From the IMG/VR virus record IMGVR_UViG_3300037587_001035, positions 1 to 34,104 of that record: DNA of 34,104 bases; one strand, written 5' to 3'. This document shows positions 20,212 through 28,318 of the stretch, piece after piece (within the stretch, counting starts at the first letter, position 1; every line of letters begins with the position of its first letter). The notes beneath the pieces were generated by a model, which was given only the letters and a program-made list of their open reading frames with translations, made no database searches and was not told the DNA's origin. The stretch comes from a virus. Position numbers and translations under genes: made by a program.

Positions 20212-21955
20212 CAAACTAGCTGAGAGAGTGGACCTTGAGCCACTTCCGGATCTCCCTATCAATACATTAGATTGGGTTGAATTAGCTAGGCCAACGGTCG
20301 GTTTTACTGTTAGAAATTGGGAGCTTACACCGTTTTGGATTCCAATCTACGAGGACAATCATCCAAACATTATGATAGTAGCTGGCCGTCAAACGTTTAA
20401 GACAACGTTTTGCACTGACTTAGTGGCTAACTATGCGACAACGAGAAATCGATGCGAAGTTTGTTATGTTACAGACAACGAACCTCACCTTTCAGCTTTC
20501 AGCAAACAAAGGCTCCGTATCGAAACATTCTTACAAAATGACGTATTGCGAGATTATTTACGACACGACAGAGCTAACATTGGAGAATTTTCATTACGAA
20601 ACGACTCAGCTATTTATCTCGTAACTGACGAAGGACAATACAAAAAAGTCGAAGGTAAATCTTTGCAACTCTTAATGTTAGATGAGGCACAGTATCAAGA
20701 TGTTCAATTCCTCTCGAAGGCCATGTATGCACTATTTCAAACTCATGGCCGTTTCTATATGCTTGGCATTGGAGGAGAGGCCGGATCAGAATATCATAAG
20801 AAATGGGAAAAGACTGATCAAAGAGAGTGGATTTACACGGATAAATTTTGGTATGATAAGATTGAGCGAGATGCTCAAGGCCGAGTAATTAATGATGAGG
20901 ATGAACTCAAAGTTATTTTAAATGGTAAGTGGATATCACAAAAGCCAGAAAATACTCAGTTCAGAGGCTATCATTTACCTCAAACAATTTTCCCAATGAT
21001 TCCAAGAACTATTGAGGACGCACAGCTTCATAACATTAATCCAGAGTTTTCGATTGAATGGCAAGAGAGACATTCGCCATTGAGTGTTTATACTTCTCAC
21101 TGTATTGGAGAATTTTACCAAGCCGAACGAAGGCCAATTAGTCCGGCTATGGTCAGTGCGTGCTATAACAATTACATGACACTTTTAACTCCTGACGAAG
21201 TTGTTTGGTTGAAGGCAATCTTTGGCAACCAAATCCGAGTTACAATGGGAGTTGATTTTGGTAGTGGACCAACTGCAAGCAAAACCGTTATTACAATTCT
21301 CGTTCACTGGAGAAAATCTGGACGTTATCAAATTGTGTGGATCGAGCCACGACCTCAAGAACATCAACTTGATCAAGCACGGTATATCGCAGAACTTGGA
21401 GCGTCTTACCATGTGGATTATGCAGTTGGAGACTTGGGCTACGGAGCAATCCAAGTTAAGGTGATTCAAGACGGAGGACGTGACAGCCATGATCATAAAT
21501 TTATTGGACTTGGCAAACGAATCTTTGTCGGTTGTAGAACGATTGGCGATGAAACAAAACCCGAAATGGAATACCGACAAGAGACAGATGAGCACGGCAC
21601 TGAGCTCGGAAGATTACAAATTGATAAGACGACAACTATTCAAAATTTTATCGACTTCATTGGCACTTACGTTTCTCATCCCACACGGCCCGAAGTTGAG
21701 GAGCTTAAACGAACTAAACTAATCATACCTCACAAACTAGACTATGAATGTGATTTCTTAATGGATGATCTTTGTTCAACGACACGCAAAGACATTGAGG
21801 AGGAGATCGATAAGACTGTCGAAGATCCAAGACAAAAAGCAAGAAAAGAATTTAATCATCCGAAGGATTCCATGATGAGTCTTATCTATGCTTTAATAGC
21901 TGACTGGAATTATGACAGTGGGAGGTTTGTGTTACATGGACGAAAAGGACGATAA
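20174..21955 (+). CDS. terL: Terminase large subunit (packaging ATPase and nuclease), 593 aa
   Basis: Walker A is GRQTFKTT at residues 71-78 and Walker B is LLMLDEAQ at 166-173 (D170, E171). The coupling segment is GIGGEAGSE (about 198-206). The C-terminal RNase H-like nuclease has GVDFGSG (D361), AVGDLGYG (D420) and HPKDSMM (D565), the three metal-binding acids. All essential parts are present and in order. The protein cuts concatemers and drives DNA into the prohead through the portal. The N-terminal ~45 residues are variable. The start at ATG 20174 overlaps the small subunit gene. This is one of the surest calls in the window. Confidence 0.93.
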   Translation: MARTHKTPNKLNDKLAERVDLEPLPDLPINTLDWVELARPTVGFTVRNWELTPFWIPIYEDNHPNIMIVAGRQTFKTTFCTDLVANYATTRNRCEVCYVTDNEPHLSAFSKQRLRIETFLQNDVLRDYLRHDRANIGEFSLRNDSAIYLVTDEGQYKKVEGKSLQLLMLDEAQYQDVQFLSKAMYALFQTHGRFYMLGIGGEAGSEYHKKWEKTDQREWIYTDKFWYDKIERDAQGRVINDEDELKVILNGKWISQKPENTQFRGYHLPQTIFPMIPRTIEDAQLHNINPEFSIEWQERHSPLSVYTSHCIGEFYQAERRPISPAMVSACYNNYMTLLTPDEVVWLKAIFGNQIRVTMGVDFGSGPTASKTVITILVHWRKSGRYQIVWIEPRPQEHQLDQARYIAELGASYHVDYAVGDLGYGAIQVKVIQDGGRDSHDHKFIGLGKRIFVGCRTIGDETKPEMEYRQETDEHGTELGRLQIDKTTTIQNFIDFIGTYVSHPTRPEVEELKRTKLIIPHKLDYECDFLMDDLCSTTRKDIEEEIDKTVEDPRQKARKEFNHPKDSMMSLIYALIADWNYDSGRFVLHGRKGR

Positions 21956-22088
21956 AGATTGGCACACTATTATTTCTGATAGGCCGATCAAAGTTGTAGC
22001 TGTCACTCCTCATTATTTACAAATCAAAATGGATTTTGTCAAGATGTGCAACGATCTAAAAATTCAACCATTGGATGATTTAATTTGA
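21936..22088 (+). CDS. Small hypothetical protein, 50 aa
   Basis: ATG 21936 overlaps the large terminase by 20 nt and is preceded by GGGAGG at 21919-21924. The product has an acidic N-terminus (DEKDDKDW), a strand (KVVAVTPHYLQIKM) and a helix. Family unknown. It fills the gap up to the next promoter. Confidence 0.45.
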   Translation: MDEKDDKDWHTIISDRPIKVVAVTPHYLQIKMDFVKMCNDLKIQPLDDLI

Positions 22089-22102
22089 TTTTCATAGTTT
22101 AA

Positions 22103-22116
22103 TAGAAAACTATACG
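22103..22116 (+). promoter_or_regulatory. Class II promoter box for the 22135 gene
   Basis: TAGAAAACTATACG, identical to 19714-19727. The TATA core is 21-24 nt before ATG 22135, and a partial second copy (CTACTATACGG, 22120-22130) lies closer. No Shine-Dalgarno is visible, consistent with a leaderless mRNA. Confidence 0.6.
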
Positions 22117-22134
22117 TCACTACTATACGGTTAC

Positions 22135-22350
22135 ATGAAATGCCTCAATCGTGATTGTGGGAAATCGTGCCGGACTCCAAAAGCTCCGAATTGGAAGCTG
22201 TGGCAATTTTGTTATCTCTGTGCAATTAAACTCTCTAAAACCCCAGGCACGCCTCAAGCCGAATATTACGCTGATAAACACAGACACGGCACTGGAGGGA
22301 CTTGGATGGAAGAAACTAAATGTGTGCCTATGGCTTGGATTCAAGTCTAA
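22135..22350 (+). CDS. Zinc-ribbon protein, 71 aa
   Basis: The product has KCLNRDCGKSC (C-x4-C-x3-C), and LWQFCYLCAIKL with the second knuckle, giving a four-Cys ribbon of about 30 residues; a C-terminal Cys is further on. It has its own class II promoter and lies between the terminase and portal operons. Its TAA is immediately followed by the class I promoter box of the portal gene. Role unknown; the isolated position with a private promoter suggests regulation. Confidence 0.65.
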   Translation: MKCLNRDCGKSCRTPKAPNWKLWQFCYLCAIKLSKTPGTPQAEYYADKHRHGTGGTWMEETKCVPMAWIQV

Positions 22351-22361
22351 ACACTTGTATA
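22350..22361 (+). promoter_or_regulatory. Class I promoter box for the portal gene
   Basis: AACACTTGTATA begins on the last base of the upstream TAA and ends 25 nt before the portal ATG at 22386, the same spacing as at 359-370. The start codon context is GCATG. Confidence 0.75.
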
Positions 22362-22385
22362 TTTTAACGAGAGATAATTTTTAGC

Positions 22386-24089
22386 ATGGCCTGGACAACT
22401 CGTTTAAGGAACGGTATAATCAAAATGCTCGCTCCAGAAAATCGATTGGAATCAGTGCCAAGATCCTCGATGAATACTCTTGACGTTAATTCAATGAAAA
22501 TGAGTTTTGAAGAAGCTATCATGTCTAACGCTCCTCCAGGATTATCTCAGCCAGTGTGGGGACCGGAGATATCAACTGTCGGAAGATACTCAAGAGAAGG
22601 TTATACAAGTAAAACTTTTGATAAACCAATTATTCCATTTTCAACTTTAGCTAATGCACTCGCAAGAGATGAGGACGTGCAACTTGCAATCAATCATTTA
22701 TCATCACAAATTACTGGAGGCGAACATTTTTGGAAGGGAGCTAATGATCAGATTACAGAATACATCGAAGATTTTTCGACAGCAATAGACTTCGATGAGC
22801 TTGACACTAAAATTGTAAAAGAGTTATTGTGGTATGGAAATTGTTTTTTCAAGCCACGAATGGGAATTGGAGCTGTAAGATCCAAACATGATTTAATGCA
22901 CATACCAATTTCATCGGCTGTTCGTATATGGTGGGATCGTCAAAGGATTCCATACAAGTATGAATTTAGAGGAGCCGAATACCAAGGCTATCATAATCCA
23001 GATGAGATAATTCACTTGCACTGGAATCCAGTTAATGCAAGTGCTTACGGAATTGGATTCGGAGTGGCCATGACAACCCCACACGCCTTTTCACAAATCA
23101 CAGCTAACGGTCCAGAAGATAATATTTTGCCGTCACTACTTGATCGTAAATATTCTAATCAGCTTACAATGCACATCACTGAGAGACGTTACACTCCGAG
23201 AAATGTTTGGGTAGCTGACGATGCCGATGAGGATGAACGTGCAACACTAAACAATAGAATCCAGGACTTGAGACTTGGCGAGGACTTGGTAGCTGGATCA
23301 AAAGTTGTAGTGCAAGAGCTCGGTAGTTCGCAACGTGCATTTAATCCAACTCAATTCACGGACACTGTTCTAGGTCCTATAATGAAAGCTATGAATGACT
23401 TTAGAGGCAAACAAGGCACAGAGAGCTCACATCAATTCGCAAACGCTAGCACGTCAGCAATCTTAGATCAAATCGGATTATCTTCGTTCCCTCTTACAGT
23501 TACTCGAATGTTAATTGACCAATTATTCAAGCCGTGGTATGAACAGAATCCAATCTATGATCCATCATACGGAGGAGGCTATGTGGCCTTACCGTGGGAG
23601 GATTGTGATTATGATCTAAACTTCGGTAGAGTCCAAAAGAAGGACATTGAATTAACCGAACAAATTAAACTCATTGAGGTAGCTATTCAAACTGGAGCTG
23701 TGCAAGATCCATTAGAGATTCGTGAGTTGTTAGAGGATGCCGGACTCGGACTAAGAAAAGAGTATAGCGAACAGATGCAAAATGAATATCAAGATTACAA
23801 TGCTATGCCTCCAGACTTTCAAAATCCAATGGAAGAACCTTTAGCAACTGACTCACAGCTTGGAGGAGGTCCAGTTAATTTCTCAAATCAAGGCATGGGA
23901 TTACCTCCTAATGATATGCCAATTTACAACGACATGATTCAAGATGTGCGAGGAGATAATCCGGCCACTGATATTCCTCATGGTCGATATCCGTTTGTCC
24001 CTGAGCCCTGGAGTGGACAACCTAGTGATCCAAGATTAAATTTTACAGAAACACAAAAGAGAAAATTATACAGACGGAAAAGACGATAA
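22386..24089 (+). CDS. Portal protein, 567 aa
   Basis: Typical portal size and order. The N-terminal wing starts with a basic helix (TTRLRNGIIKMLA). Then come FSTLANALARDEDVQLAINHLSS, a DELDTKIVKELLWYGNCFFKP segment (the usual 'W-x-G-N-C/A-F/Y' of portals), and PISSAVRIWWDRQ. YNPDEIIHLHWNP-like HNPDEIIHLHW is the clip/wing portion, followed by the long crown helix. The C-terminal ~90 residues are Pro/Asn/Gly/Met rich with a basic end. It forms the dodecameric ring through which DNA enters and to which the connector binds. It is expressed from its own promoter and lies directly before a set of small genes and the head-morphogenesis gene. Confidence 0.85.
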   Translation: MAWTTRLRNGIIKMLAPENRLESVPRSSMNTLDVNSMKMSFEEAIMSNAPPGLSQPVWGPEISTVGRYSREGYTSKTFDKPIIPFSTLANALARDEDVQLAINHLSSQITGGEHFWKGANDQITEYIEDFSTAIDFDELDTKIVKELLWYGNCFFKPRMGIGAVRSKHDLMHIPISSAVRIWWDRQRIPYKYEFRGAEYQGYHNPDEIIHLHWNPVNASAYGIGFGVAMTTPHAFSQITANGPEDNILPSLLDRKYSNQLTMHITERRYTPRNVWVADDADEDERATLNNRIQDLRLGEDLVAGSKVVVQELGSSQRAFNPTQFTDTVLGPIMKAMNDFRGKQGTESSHQFANASTSAILDQIGLSSFPLTVTRMLIDQLFKPWYEQNPIYDPSYGGGYVALPWEDCDYDLNFGRVQKKDIELTEQIKLIEVAIQTGAVQDPLEIRELLEDAGLGLRKEYSEQMQNEYQDYNAMPPDFQNPMEEPLATDSQLGGGPVNFSNQGMGLPPNDMPIYNDMIQDVRGDNPATDIPHGRYPFVPEPWSGQPSDPRLNFTETQKRKLYRRKRR

Positions 24090-24092
24090 AGA

Positions 24093-24218
24093 TTGACTCA
24101 CTTTGACGTTGTAACAACTAACGGAGGACTGATTGCTACGGAAGTCCAAGACGCTAATCCTAACGATCAAACTAAAGTTTATGACTTTGTAACTCCTAAT
24201 TGGATTGAACAACCTTGA
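24093..24218 (+). CDS. Small hypothetical protein, 41 aa, TTG start
   Basis: TTG 24093 starts 3 nt after the portal stop and runs to TGA 24218. The product is THFDVVTTNGGLIATEVQD then NDQTKVYDFVTPNWIEQ, a short beta-like polypeptide. No Shine-Dalgarno of note. Frame, lack of alternatives and the similar C-terminal QP of the next gene are the only support. Confidence 0.4.
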   Translation: MTHFDVVTTNGGLIATEVQDANPNDQTKVYDFVTPNWIEQP

Positions 24219-24220
24219 AA

Positions 24221-24319
24221 ATGAGTTTTAAACTAAAAGGAACGCTTAAAGATAAAAACGGTAACATTTTCCATTTTACAGAAAAAGACGTAAAAGCTTT
24301 GGAGATTGTTCAACCTTGA
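24221..24319 (+). CDS. Small hypothetical protein, 32 aa
   Basis: ATG 24221 to TGA 24319. The product is basic and beta-like (FKLKGTLKDKNGNIFHF) and ends EIVQP. Its stop overlaps the TTG of the next gene (TTGA), and both this and the previous gene end in CAACCTTGA. No family. Confidence 0.4.
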   Translation: MSFKLKGTLKDKNGNIFHFTEKDVKALEIVQP

Positions 24320-24426
24320 AATGTCCGGAGTGTGGCCACGAATTTGAAGCTGACGAAGGCGAGAAATTATCTGAAATGGCTAAAGAAGAATTTGTAAAAA
24401 GTATAGTGAGTGATATCAATGCCTGA
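24316..24426 (+). CDS. Zinc-knuckle microprotein, 36 aa, TTG start
   Basis: TTG 24316 overlaps the upstream TGA. The product starts KCPECGHEFEAD (C-x2-C-x-H) and continues as an acidic helix (KLSEMAKEEFVKSIV). Only one CxxC, so either a half-site that dimerises or a redox pair. TTTGGAG lies about 20 nt upstream. Confidence 0.5.
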   Translation: MKCPECGHEFEADEGEKLSEMAKEEFVKSIVSDINA

Positions 24427-24520
24427 CGTTTATCTTAAAACCGATTGGAAACAAGGACTAGGAGTTTTAATTGTTATATGTTGTTTAGTTGTAGGATATT
24501 TGGTGATTACTAATGCCTGA
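24419..24520 (+). CDS. Single-pass membrane microprotein, 33 aa
   Basis: ATG 24419 overlaps the previous gene by 8 nt (ATGCCTGA), and its own end overlaps the next gene in exactly the same 8-nt string. The product has a charged N-terminus (PDVYLKTDWKQ) and one membrane helix (GLGVLIVICCLVVGYLVI). A holin-like or membrane anchor role is possible but unproven. Confidence 0.5.
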   Translation: MPDVYLKTDWKQGLGVLIVICCLVVGYLVITNA

Positions 24521-25787
24521 GAAATTAGAACGATGTGTCAGTGACGTTAAGGGGCAAAAAGGAGTCGATTCAGCATGGGCTATTTGCACAGATGCACTCA
24601 AAGAATTACAAGAAGCTGATCATCCTTACGAAGCTCCCTACAAAGAATCTCTTAATCCTCAAGACAGACTCGACAAAACAAACTATCAACCGACAACTCC
24701 TCCAGATCCATTCGACAAACTTGACGAAGTTCAGAATGAGTTTGGAACTTTAGATCCTAGTCCTAGCGATATCGGACACCGAGATCCTACGAAAACTTTA
24801 GATCCAGAGCCAAAACATGACGGACACCGAGATCCTACGAAAACTTTAGATCCTAATCCACTAGATAAAATTGAACAAGAGGCCGTCTCAATCGGAGGAG
24901 GATTGTCAGCTCAATCAGTTGGAGGCAAGAAACATCAAGAGGGAGGACCAGGCTCAGGCCAGAAAAAAGGTCCGGCATTACCACAATCAGCCGTGACTCC
25001 AATGGGCCGAGGTAAAACATCAAGCTCAGCAACAAGAGTTAATGAAACAATGTGCGAGTGTGACTCATTTAACATATTACATGAGGCACTAATGCAAGAG
25101 GCTAGTGAGGGTAAGGACGATACTGAGTGGATTACTGTTAAAGGCCGTCACATACCAATCAAGAAGGGAGAATCTAAAGACGAAGTTGTTAAGAGTTTTC
25201 TAGCTGGCAAAGGCAAAGGAGGAGGAGAAAAGAAAACTACTGGCTCCGGAGTGTCGGCTCAATCTGAAAAAGAATTAATCTCATCAATTAAAGGAGGAAG
25301 TAAAGACTGGCACGATTGGTATAGAAAAGAATCCAATGAAAAAGAATATGCAGAGATTGAAAAAAGAAATCAAGCAATCCCAAAACCAAAAAGGCCAGAG
25401 GGAGCCGGAGGGACAATATTCCAAGATGATCCAAACGCTATTTCAAAGTATGAGACTAAAATAAAATATTTGGAGGACGTAGGAGATTACTGGAAAAAGG
25501 TTACTAAATTCCCGGCAAGAGATCATAAAACTCCTGGACAATTAGGCGATGCAAAATGGTATGAGATGAGCAATAACAGTCAAAATTTAAACACTGTAAG
25601 AAAAAAACTTGCAAAGGTAAAAGAGAGAAAAGAATCTGGCACGACACTTGAGAGAAAAGTAACTTACAAGCACGGCAAGCCGAGGTTTTACTATAAAGAA
25701 AATCCTAAAGAAGGAACGAGCGAAACAATAAGCTCAGACAGAATTTTTGATAATGTCCTTAACGCACTTAGAAAAGAAACAAAATAG
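24513..25787 (+). CDS. Phage-type head protein with CV...SAWAIC motif, 424 aa
   Basis: The N-terminus, EKLERCVSDVKGQKGVDSAW followed by AIC, is a small helical Cys module often seen at the start of phage portal-associated proteins (recalled pattern 'C-V-x-x-V-x...S-A-x-A-I-C'). Next comes a 16-residue tandem repeat, then a low-complexity GGPGSG linker after KKHQE. A segment EWITVKGRHIPIKKGESKDE resembles the 'W-x-T-x-x-G-x-H-x-x-I' module of phage minor head proteins. The C-terminal ~150 residues are charged helix (KYETKIKYLEDVGDYWKKV). The role is probably a minor capsid or internal protein. The start ATG overlaps the upstream membrane gene. Its 3' end overlaps the next gene by 35 nt. Confidence 0.6.
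   Translation: MPEKLERCVSDVKGQKGVDSAWAICTDALKELQEADHPYEAPYKESLNPQDRLDKTNYQPTTPPDPFDKLDEVQNEFGTLDPSPSDIGHRDPTKTLDPEPKHDGHRDPTKTLDPNPLDKIEQEAVSIGGGLSAQSVGGKKHQEGGPGSGQKKGPALPQSAVTPMGRGKTSSSATRVNETMCECDSFNILHEALMQEASEGKDDTEWITVKGRHIPIKKGESKDEVVKSFLAGKGKGGGEKKTTGSGVSAQSEKELISSIKGGSKDWHDWYRKESNEKEYAEIEKRNQAIPKPKRPEGAGGTIFQDDPNAISKYETKIKYLEDVGDYWKKVTKFPARDHKTPGQLGDAKWYEMSNNSQNLNTVRKKLAKVKERKESGTTLERKVTYKHGKPRFYYKENPKEGTSETISSDRIFDNVLNALRKETK
24774..24853 (+). repeat. Tandem repeat within the 24513 gene
   Basis: A 32-bp string (starting GGACACCGAGATCC) occurs identically at 24774-24805 and 24822-24853, with a period of 48 bp. In the protein it encodes GHRDPTKTLDP twice in a 16-residue repeat. Recent duplication is likely because the codons are identical. 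Confidence 0.85.
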
Positions 25788-27927
25788 TGCGAGCTGTGGC
25801 AACTGTGCTCACTTCGTAGCCGGAGGTAAATGCTCGCTAGTTCAAGGCCGAATAGAGGCTGAGGACGTTTGTGATTTATTTCAACCAGGGACCGTTTTAC
25901 CAATGGTCACAGAAGTCGATCCGGCTTGGACCAAACATGAAGCTAATTATCGTCCAATGACAATTCAAGAAGCTATCGGCAACGTCAATCAATTAACGCC
26001 AGAGTATAAATCCGAACCAATGGCCTCCTTAGTTGATTCAGTAATCGAGCGTTATTATTTTCTATTAAACCAAGGGATTCCTCCTATGGAATCAAAACGC
26101 ACAGTCATAGCAGAATATTCAAGCTTCCTTAATGTTACTGACGATTGGCGATGGAACGCTGATCCAGAAGTGGGAGGTAAGACGAATCCAACTGGAGAAC
26201 TAACTGACAAAATTTTTGACAGTGGTTATCCTCCTATTCTCCCTTTGCCAGTCTTTGCAGTTACATCACCGTTTGATAATGACGGCACAGTTGATCACAC
26301 TAATCCAGATATTGTTCAACGAGAAATGTTTGAGGACCAAGAAGGCTATGCCGGAGGACGTGACGTTACGAATCTTTATCAATACCAAACGACAGAGCCA
26401 GAGATTCAAGTAATCAAGTCTCAGTTTATTCCTACTGACACAAATCAAAATACTAAAAATTATGTGGATGCTCCGTTCCAAGTCCCGGCTGAGCCATCAA
26501 TGCACAATGAGAACGCCTTTGTTAGTTTCAAATCAATACCTGAATGGCAATACGATATCGAACAAAGTCAAGGAGGAGCCCCTCCCAATCTTCGAGAGTT
26601 AATCATTGAACGTGACAAAAAGACTGGCCAATGGGTTAAGCATGGCATAACAAAAGGCGAATACAATACGGACCATTCACTAGCTCCAATCCTGGATCAT
26701 GCAAGAGTTGATTACTTACACGGCAACAAAAACAAAGAGGACGATCCAATCGAAATGCCTCACATGGTAGTTAGCACTCCAGAATTTCCAGACGATCCAC
26801 ACATGACAGTCGGAGGCGTTGACGACAAACTAAAAGAAGCTCACACTCAAATTCATAGAGACTTATCATTAGTCGATATCCCTGGAGACACGACAAAGGA
26901 GAAAAAAGAAGAAAAGAAAAACCGTCTAGCAATTCTCGCTCCTTGGCTTGTATTACTTGGAGGATTGGCCGGAGCTGGCTATTTCTTGGCTCAAGATAAG
27001 ATGCAACTCCTAGCTAAATTCACCTATCATGGACACGAATATCCAGAAATCTGTCAAGGCTTTGACGGACGCACGTTTGATTTACTAAATAAGAATAATC
27101 GTCCAGTGCCTCCAAGCGAGGGACTTGGTTATACTAACACTCATCCAAATTGTAAATGCACATGGGAGTTTAAGAGAGGTATTGGAGACAAAGCCACTTC
27201 ATTGAAAAAGACTGAAAAGAAACACATTAAGTTTGTCAATAAAGAAATCAACAAGGCAAGCAAGAAGGGAGAATTACACAAAGTCGCAAAGGACGGCCAT
27301 CTCTCTAAGAAAACTTACAAGACAAACTTTAGAAAAATTCAAGAGGCCATCGAGAATATTCGTCAAGACTTTACATGGCTCAGTGATGATTATCTTGCCA
27401 GAGTAAAACAAGTTAATGCTCCAGGCCGAATGTTTTTGATTCGTGCAAGTAGTGAGGCAATAACAGATCATAGGAGAGACGGTGAACGTTTGAGGAGATG
27501 GCTAAAGCCGGACGAGCTACACGCTATGGCACGCACAGCCGTAGGAGATTCAATGGACATTAATCATCATTTAGAAAACAGAACTAACTCTCATATCCTG
27601 GATTCTGAATTTGACAAAGAGCGAAACGAGATTCAGATGATTGTCCACGAAGAAAATCCCGAAGTGCTCCAGGCAATAGATAACGGAACTATAACAGCCG
27701 TTTCAATTAACGGAGGAGCTCCGAGGAGTGAAAATGTCGAGTGTCCGGACTGTGAGGACGGCATGAGCTGTGAGTGTTTTCTAGTGCCAGAAGGCGTGAT
27801 ACTCGGTGAGCTTGACGGAATAGCTTTGACTTGGGTTGTAACAAATCCAAGAGGTATGATGTTTAAAGGTAATTGGATAGCTCCGGCAACTCCAGGAGTT
27901 AAGATAACAGCTATTGAACCATTATAG
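25753..27927 (+). CDS. Head morphogenesis (Mu gpF-like) protein fused to a prohead-protease-like domain, 724 aa
   Basis: Three parts. Residues 12-42 are a Cys module: C15, C18, C27, C40 (CGNCAHF, then KCSLV and DVCDLF), a motif seen in phage head proteins. Around 420-470, after a hydrophobic stretch (about 393-415), FTYHGHEYPEICQGFDGRTF and HPNCKCTW (H464-W471) match the C-terminal signature of Mu F/SPP1 gp7 minor head proteins. From about 560 on, SMDINHH (H605, H606) and TITAVSING (S651) with a closing GIALTWVVTNP strand resemble the His/Ser core of HK97/S21-type prohead proteases. ATG 25753 is chosen over TTG 25747. A Cys-rich patch (NVECPDCEDGMSCECF) lies near the end. Proposed role: minor head protein and maturation protease in one chain. 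Confidence 0.7.
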   Translation: MSLTHLEKKQNSASCGNCAHFVAGGKCSLVQGRIEAEDVCDLFQPGTVLPMVTEVDPAWTKHEANYRPMTIQEAIGNVNQLTPEYKSEPMASLVDSVIERYYFLLNQGIPPMESKRTVIAEYSSFLNVTDDWRWNADPEVGGKTNPTGELTDKIFDSGYPPILPLPVFAVTSPFDNDGTVDHTNPDIVQREMFEDQEGYAGGRDVTNLYQYQTTEPEIQVIKSQFIPTDTNQNTKNYVDAPFQVPAEPSMHNENAFVSFKSIPEWQYDIEQSQGGAPPNLRELIIERDKKTGQWVKHGITKGEYNTDHSLAPILDHARVDYLHGNKNKEDDPIEMPHMVVSTPEFPDDPHMTVGGVDDKLKEAHTQIHRDLSLVDIPGDTTKEKKEEKKNRLAILAPWLVLLGGLAGAGYFLAQDKMQLLAKFTYHGHEYPEICQGFDGRTFDLLNKNNRPVPPSEGLGYTNTHPNCKCTWEFKRGIGDKATSLKKTEKKHIKFVNKEINKASKKGELHKVAKDGHLSKKTYKTNFRKIQEAIENIRQDFTWLSDDYLARVKQVNAPGRMFLIRASSEAITDHRRDGERLRRWLKPDELHAMARTAVGDSMDINHHLENRTNSHILDSEFDKERNEIQMIVHEENPEVLQAIDNGTITAVSINGGAPRSENVECPDCEDGMSCECFLVPEGVILGELDGIALTWVVTNPRGMMFKGNWIAPATPGVKITAIEPL

Positions 27928-28030
27928 TTATTGAGGACTAGAGCTCTGAATACCCAATACCCATGTCCAATAGGAGCCGGGTTTGCAGTTTGCGAAAGTG
28001 ATGCTTTACCCCATTTCAGTCCTCAATAAC
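27927..28030 (+). ncRNA. Structured RNA element with three predicted stems (candidate cis-regulatory or noncoding RNA)
   Basis: GTTATTGAGGACT (27927-27939) and AGTCCTCAATAAC (28018-28030) form a perfect 13-bp outer stem. Inside, GCTCT (27942-27946) pairs with GGAGC (27973-27977), enclosing a tandem AATACCC repeat. A third stem runs from GGGT (27979-27982) to ACCC (28008-28011), with GCA/TGC (27985-27987 / 28002-28004) and TTGC/GTGA (27990-27993 / 27998-28001, with G.U pairs) closed by a GAAA tetraloop (27994-27997). It fills the interval between the protease stop and the TTG start of the next gene exactly. Possible roles: attenuator, riboswitch-like element, or packaged RNA. No known ribozyme core was found. 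Confidence 0.6.
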
Positions 28031-28031
28031 A

Positions 28032-28298
28032 TTGACTTACTTAGATTTCTGTCTCAAGTTCTTTAACAAAATTTACGCAATACAGCAACGAGGGCTCTAT
28101 ACTCATGCAGAAGTTTCTGACTTAATGAGAGAGATCGAATCTGTCTTACCTCAGATTAAAGAAAAAATTAGCACTCAAGAATTACTCGATTGGTATTATC
28201 AAGAGTTTAATCCCGAATATCAGCTTACATGGCTACGCTATATTTTTCATCAACCCTTGAAAAGAGCTGACAAAGATCCACTCAAAACACTTGTATAG
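28032..28298 (+). CDS. Helical protein (88 aa), paralogue of the 30660-30983 product
   Basis: The 88-residue product is helical: CLKFFNKIYAIQQRGLYTH, EVSDLMREIESVL, and LTWLRYIFHQPLKR. It aligns by eye with the protein at 30660-30983 ('C-L-x-x-x-x-x-I-Y-x-I-x-x-R-G-x-Y', 'I-F-H-x-x-L-K', and an identical KTLV end). The start is TTG 28032, 2 nt after the structured element, so its translation could be controlled by that element. Its last codons contain the promoter box of the next gene. Each copy precedes a virion gene set, so an assembly chaperone or regulator is possible. No known family. Confidence 0.6.
   Translation: MTYLDFCLKFFNKIYAIQQRGLYTHAEVSDLMREIESVLPQIKEKISTQELLDWYYQEFNPEYQLTWLRYIFHQPLKRADKDPLKTLV
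28286..28297 (+). promoter_or_regulatory. Class I promoter box inside the end of the 28032 gene
   Basis: AACACTTGTATA lies within the final codons (AAA ACA CTT GTA TAG), which encode K-T-L-V-stop. It ends 22 nt before ATG 28319. Confidence 0.75.
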
Positions 28299-28318
28299 TT
28301 TTAGAATAAAATGAATCC

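Noticed and set aside
27927-28030. Hammerhead, twister, HDV-like ribozyme, tRNA or H/ACA RNA identity for the structured element
   Set aside because: No CUGANGA/GAAA core, no twister or HDV conserved loops, no tRNA arms, and the guide-pocket symmetry of H/ACA RNAs is missing.
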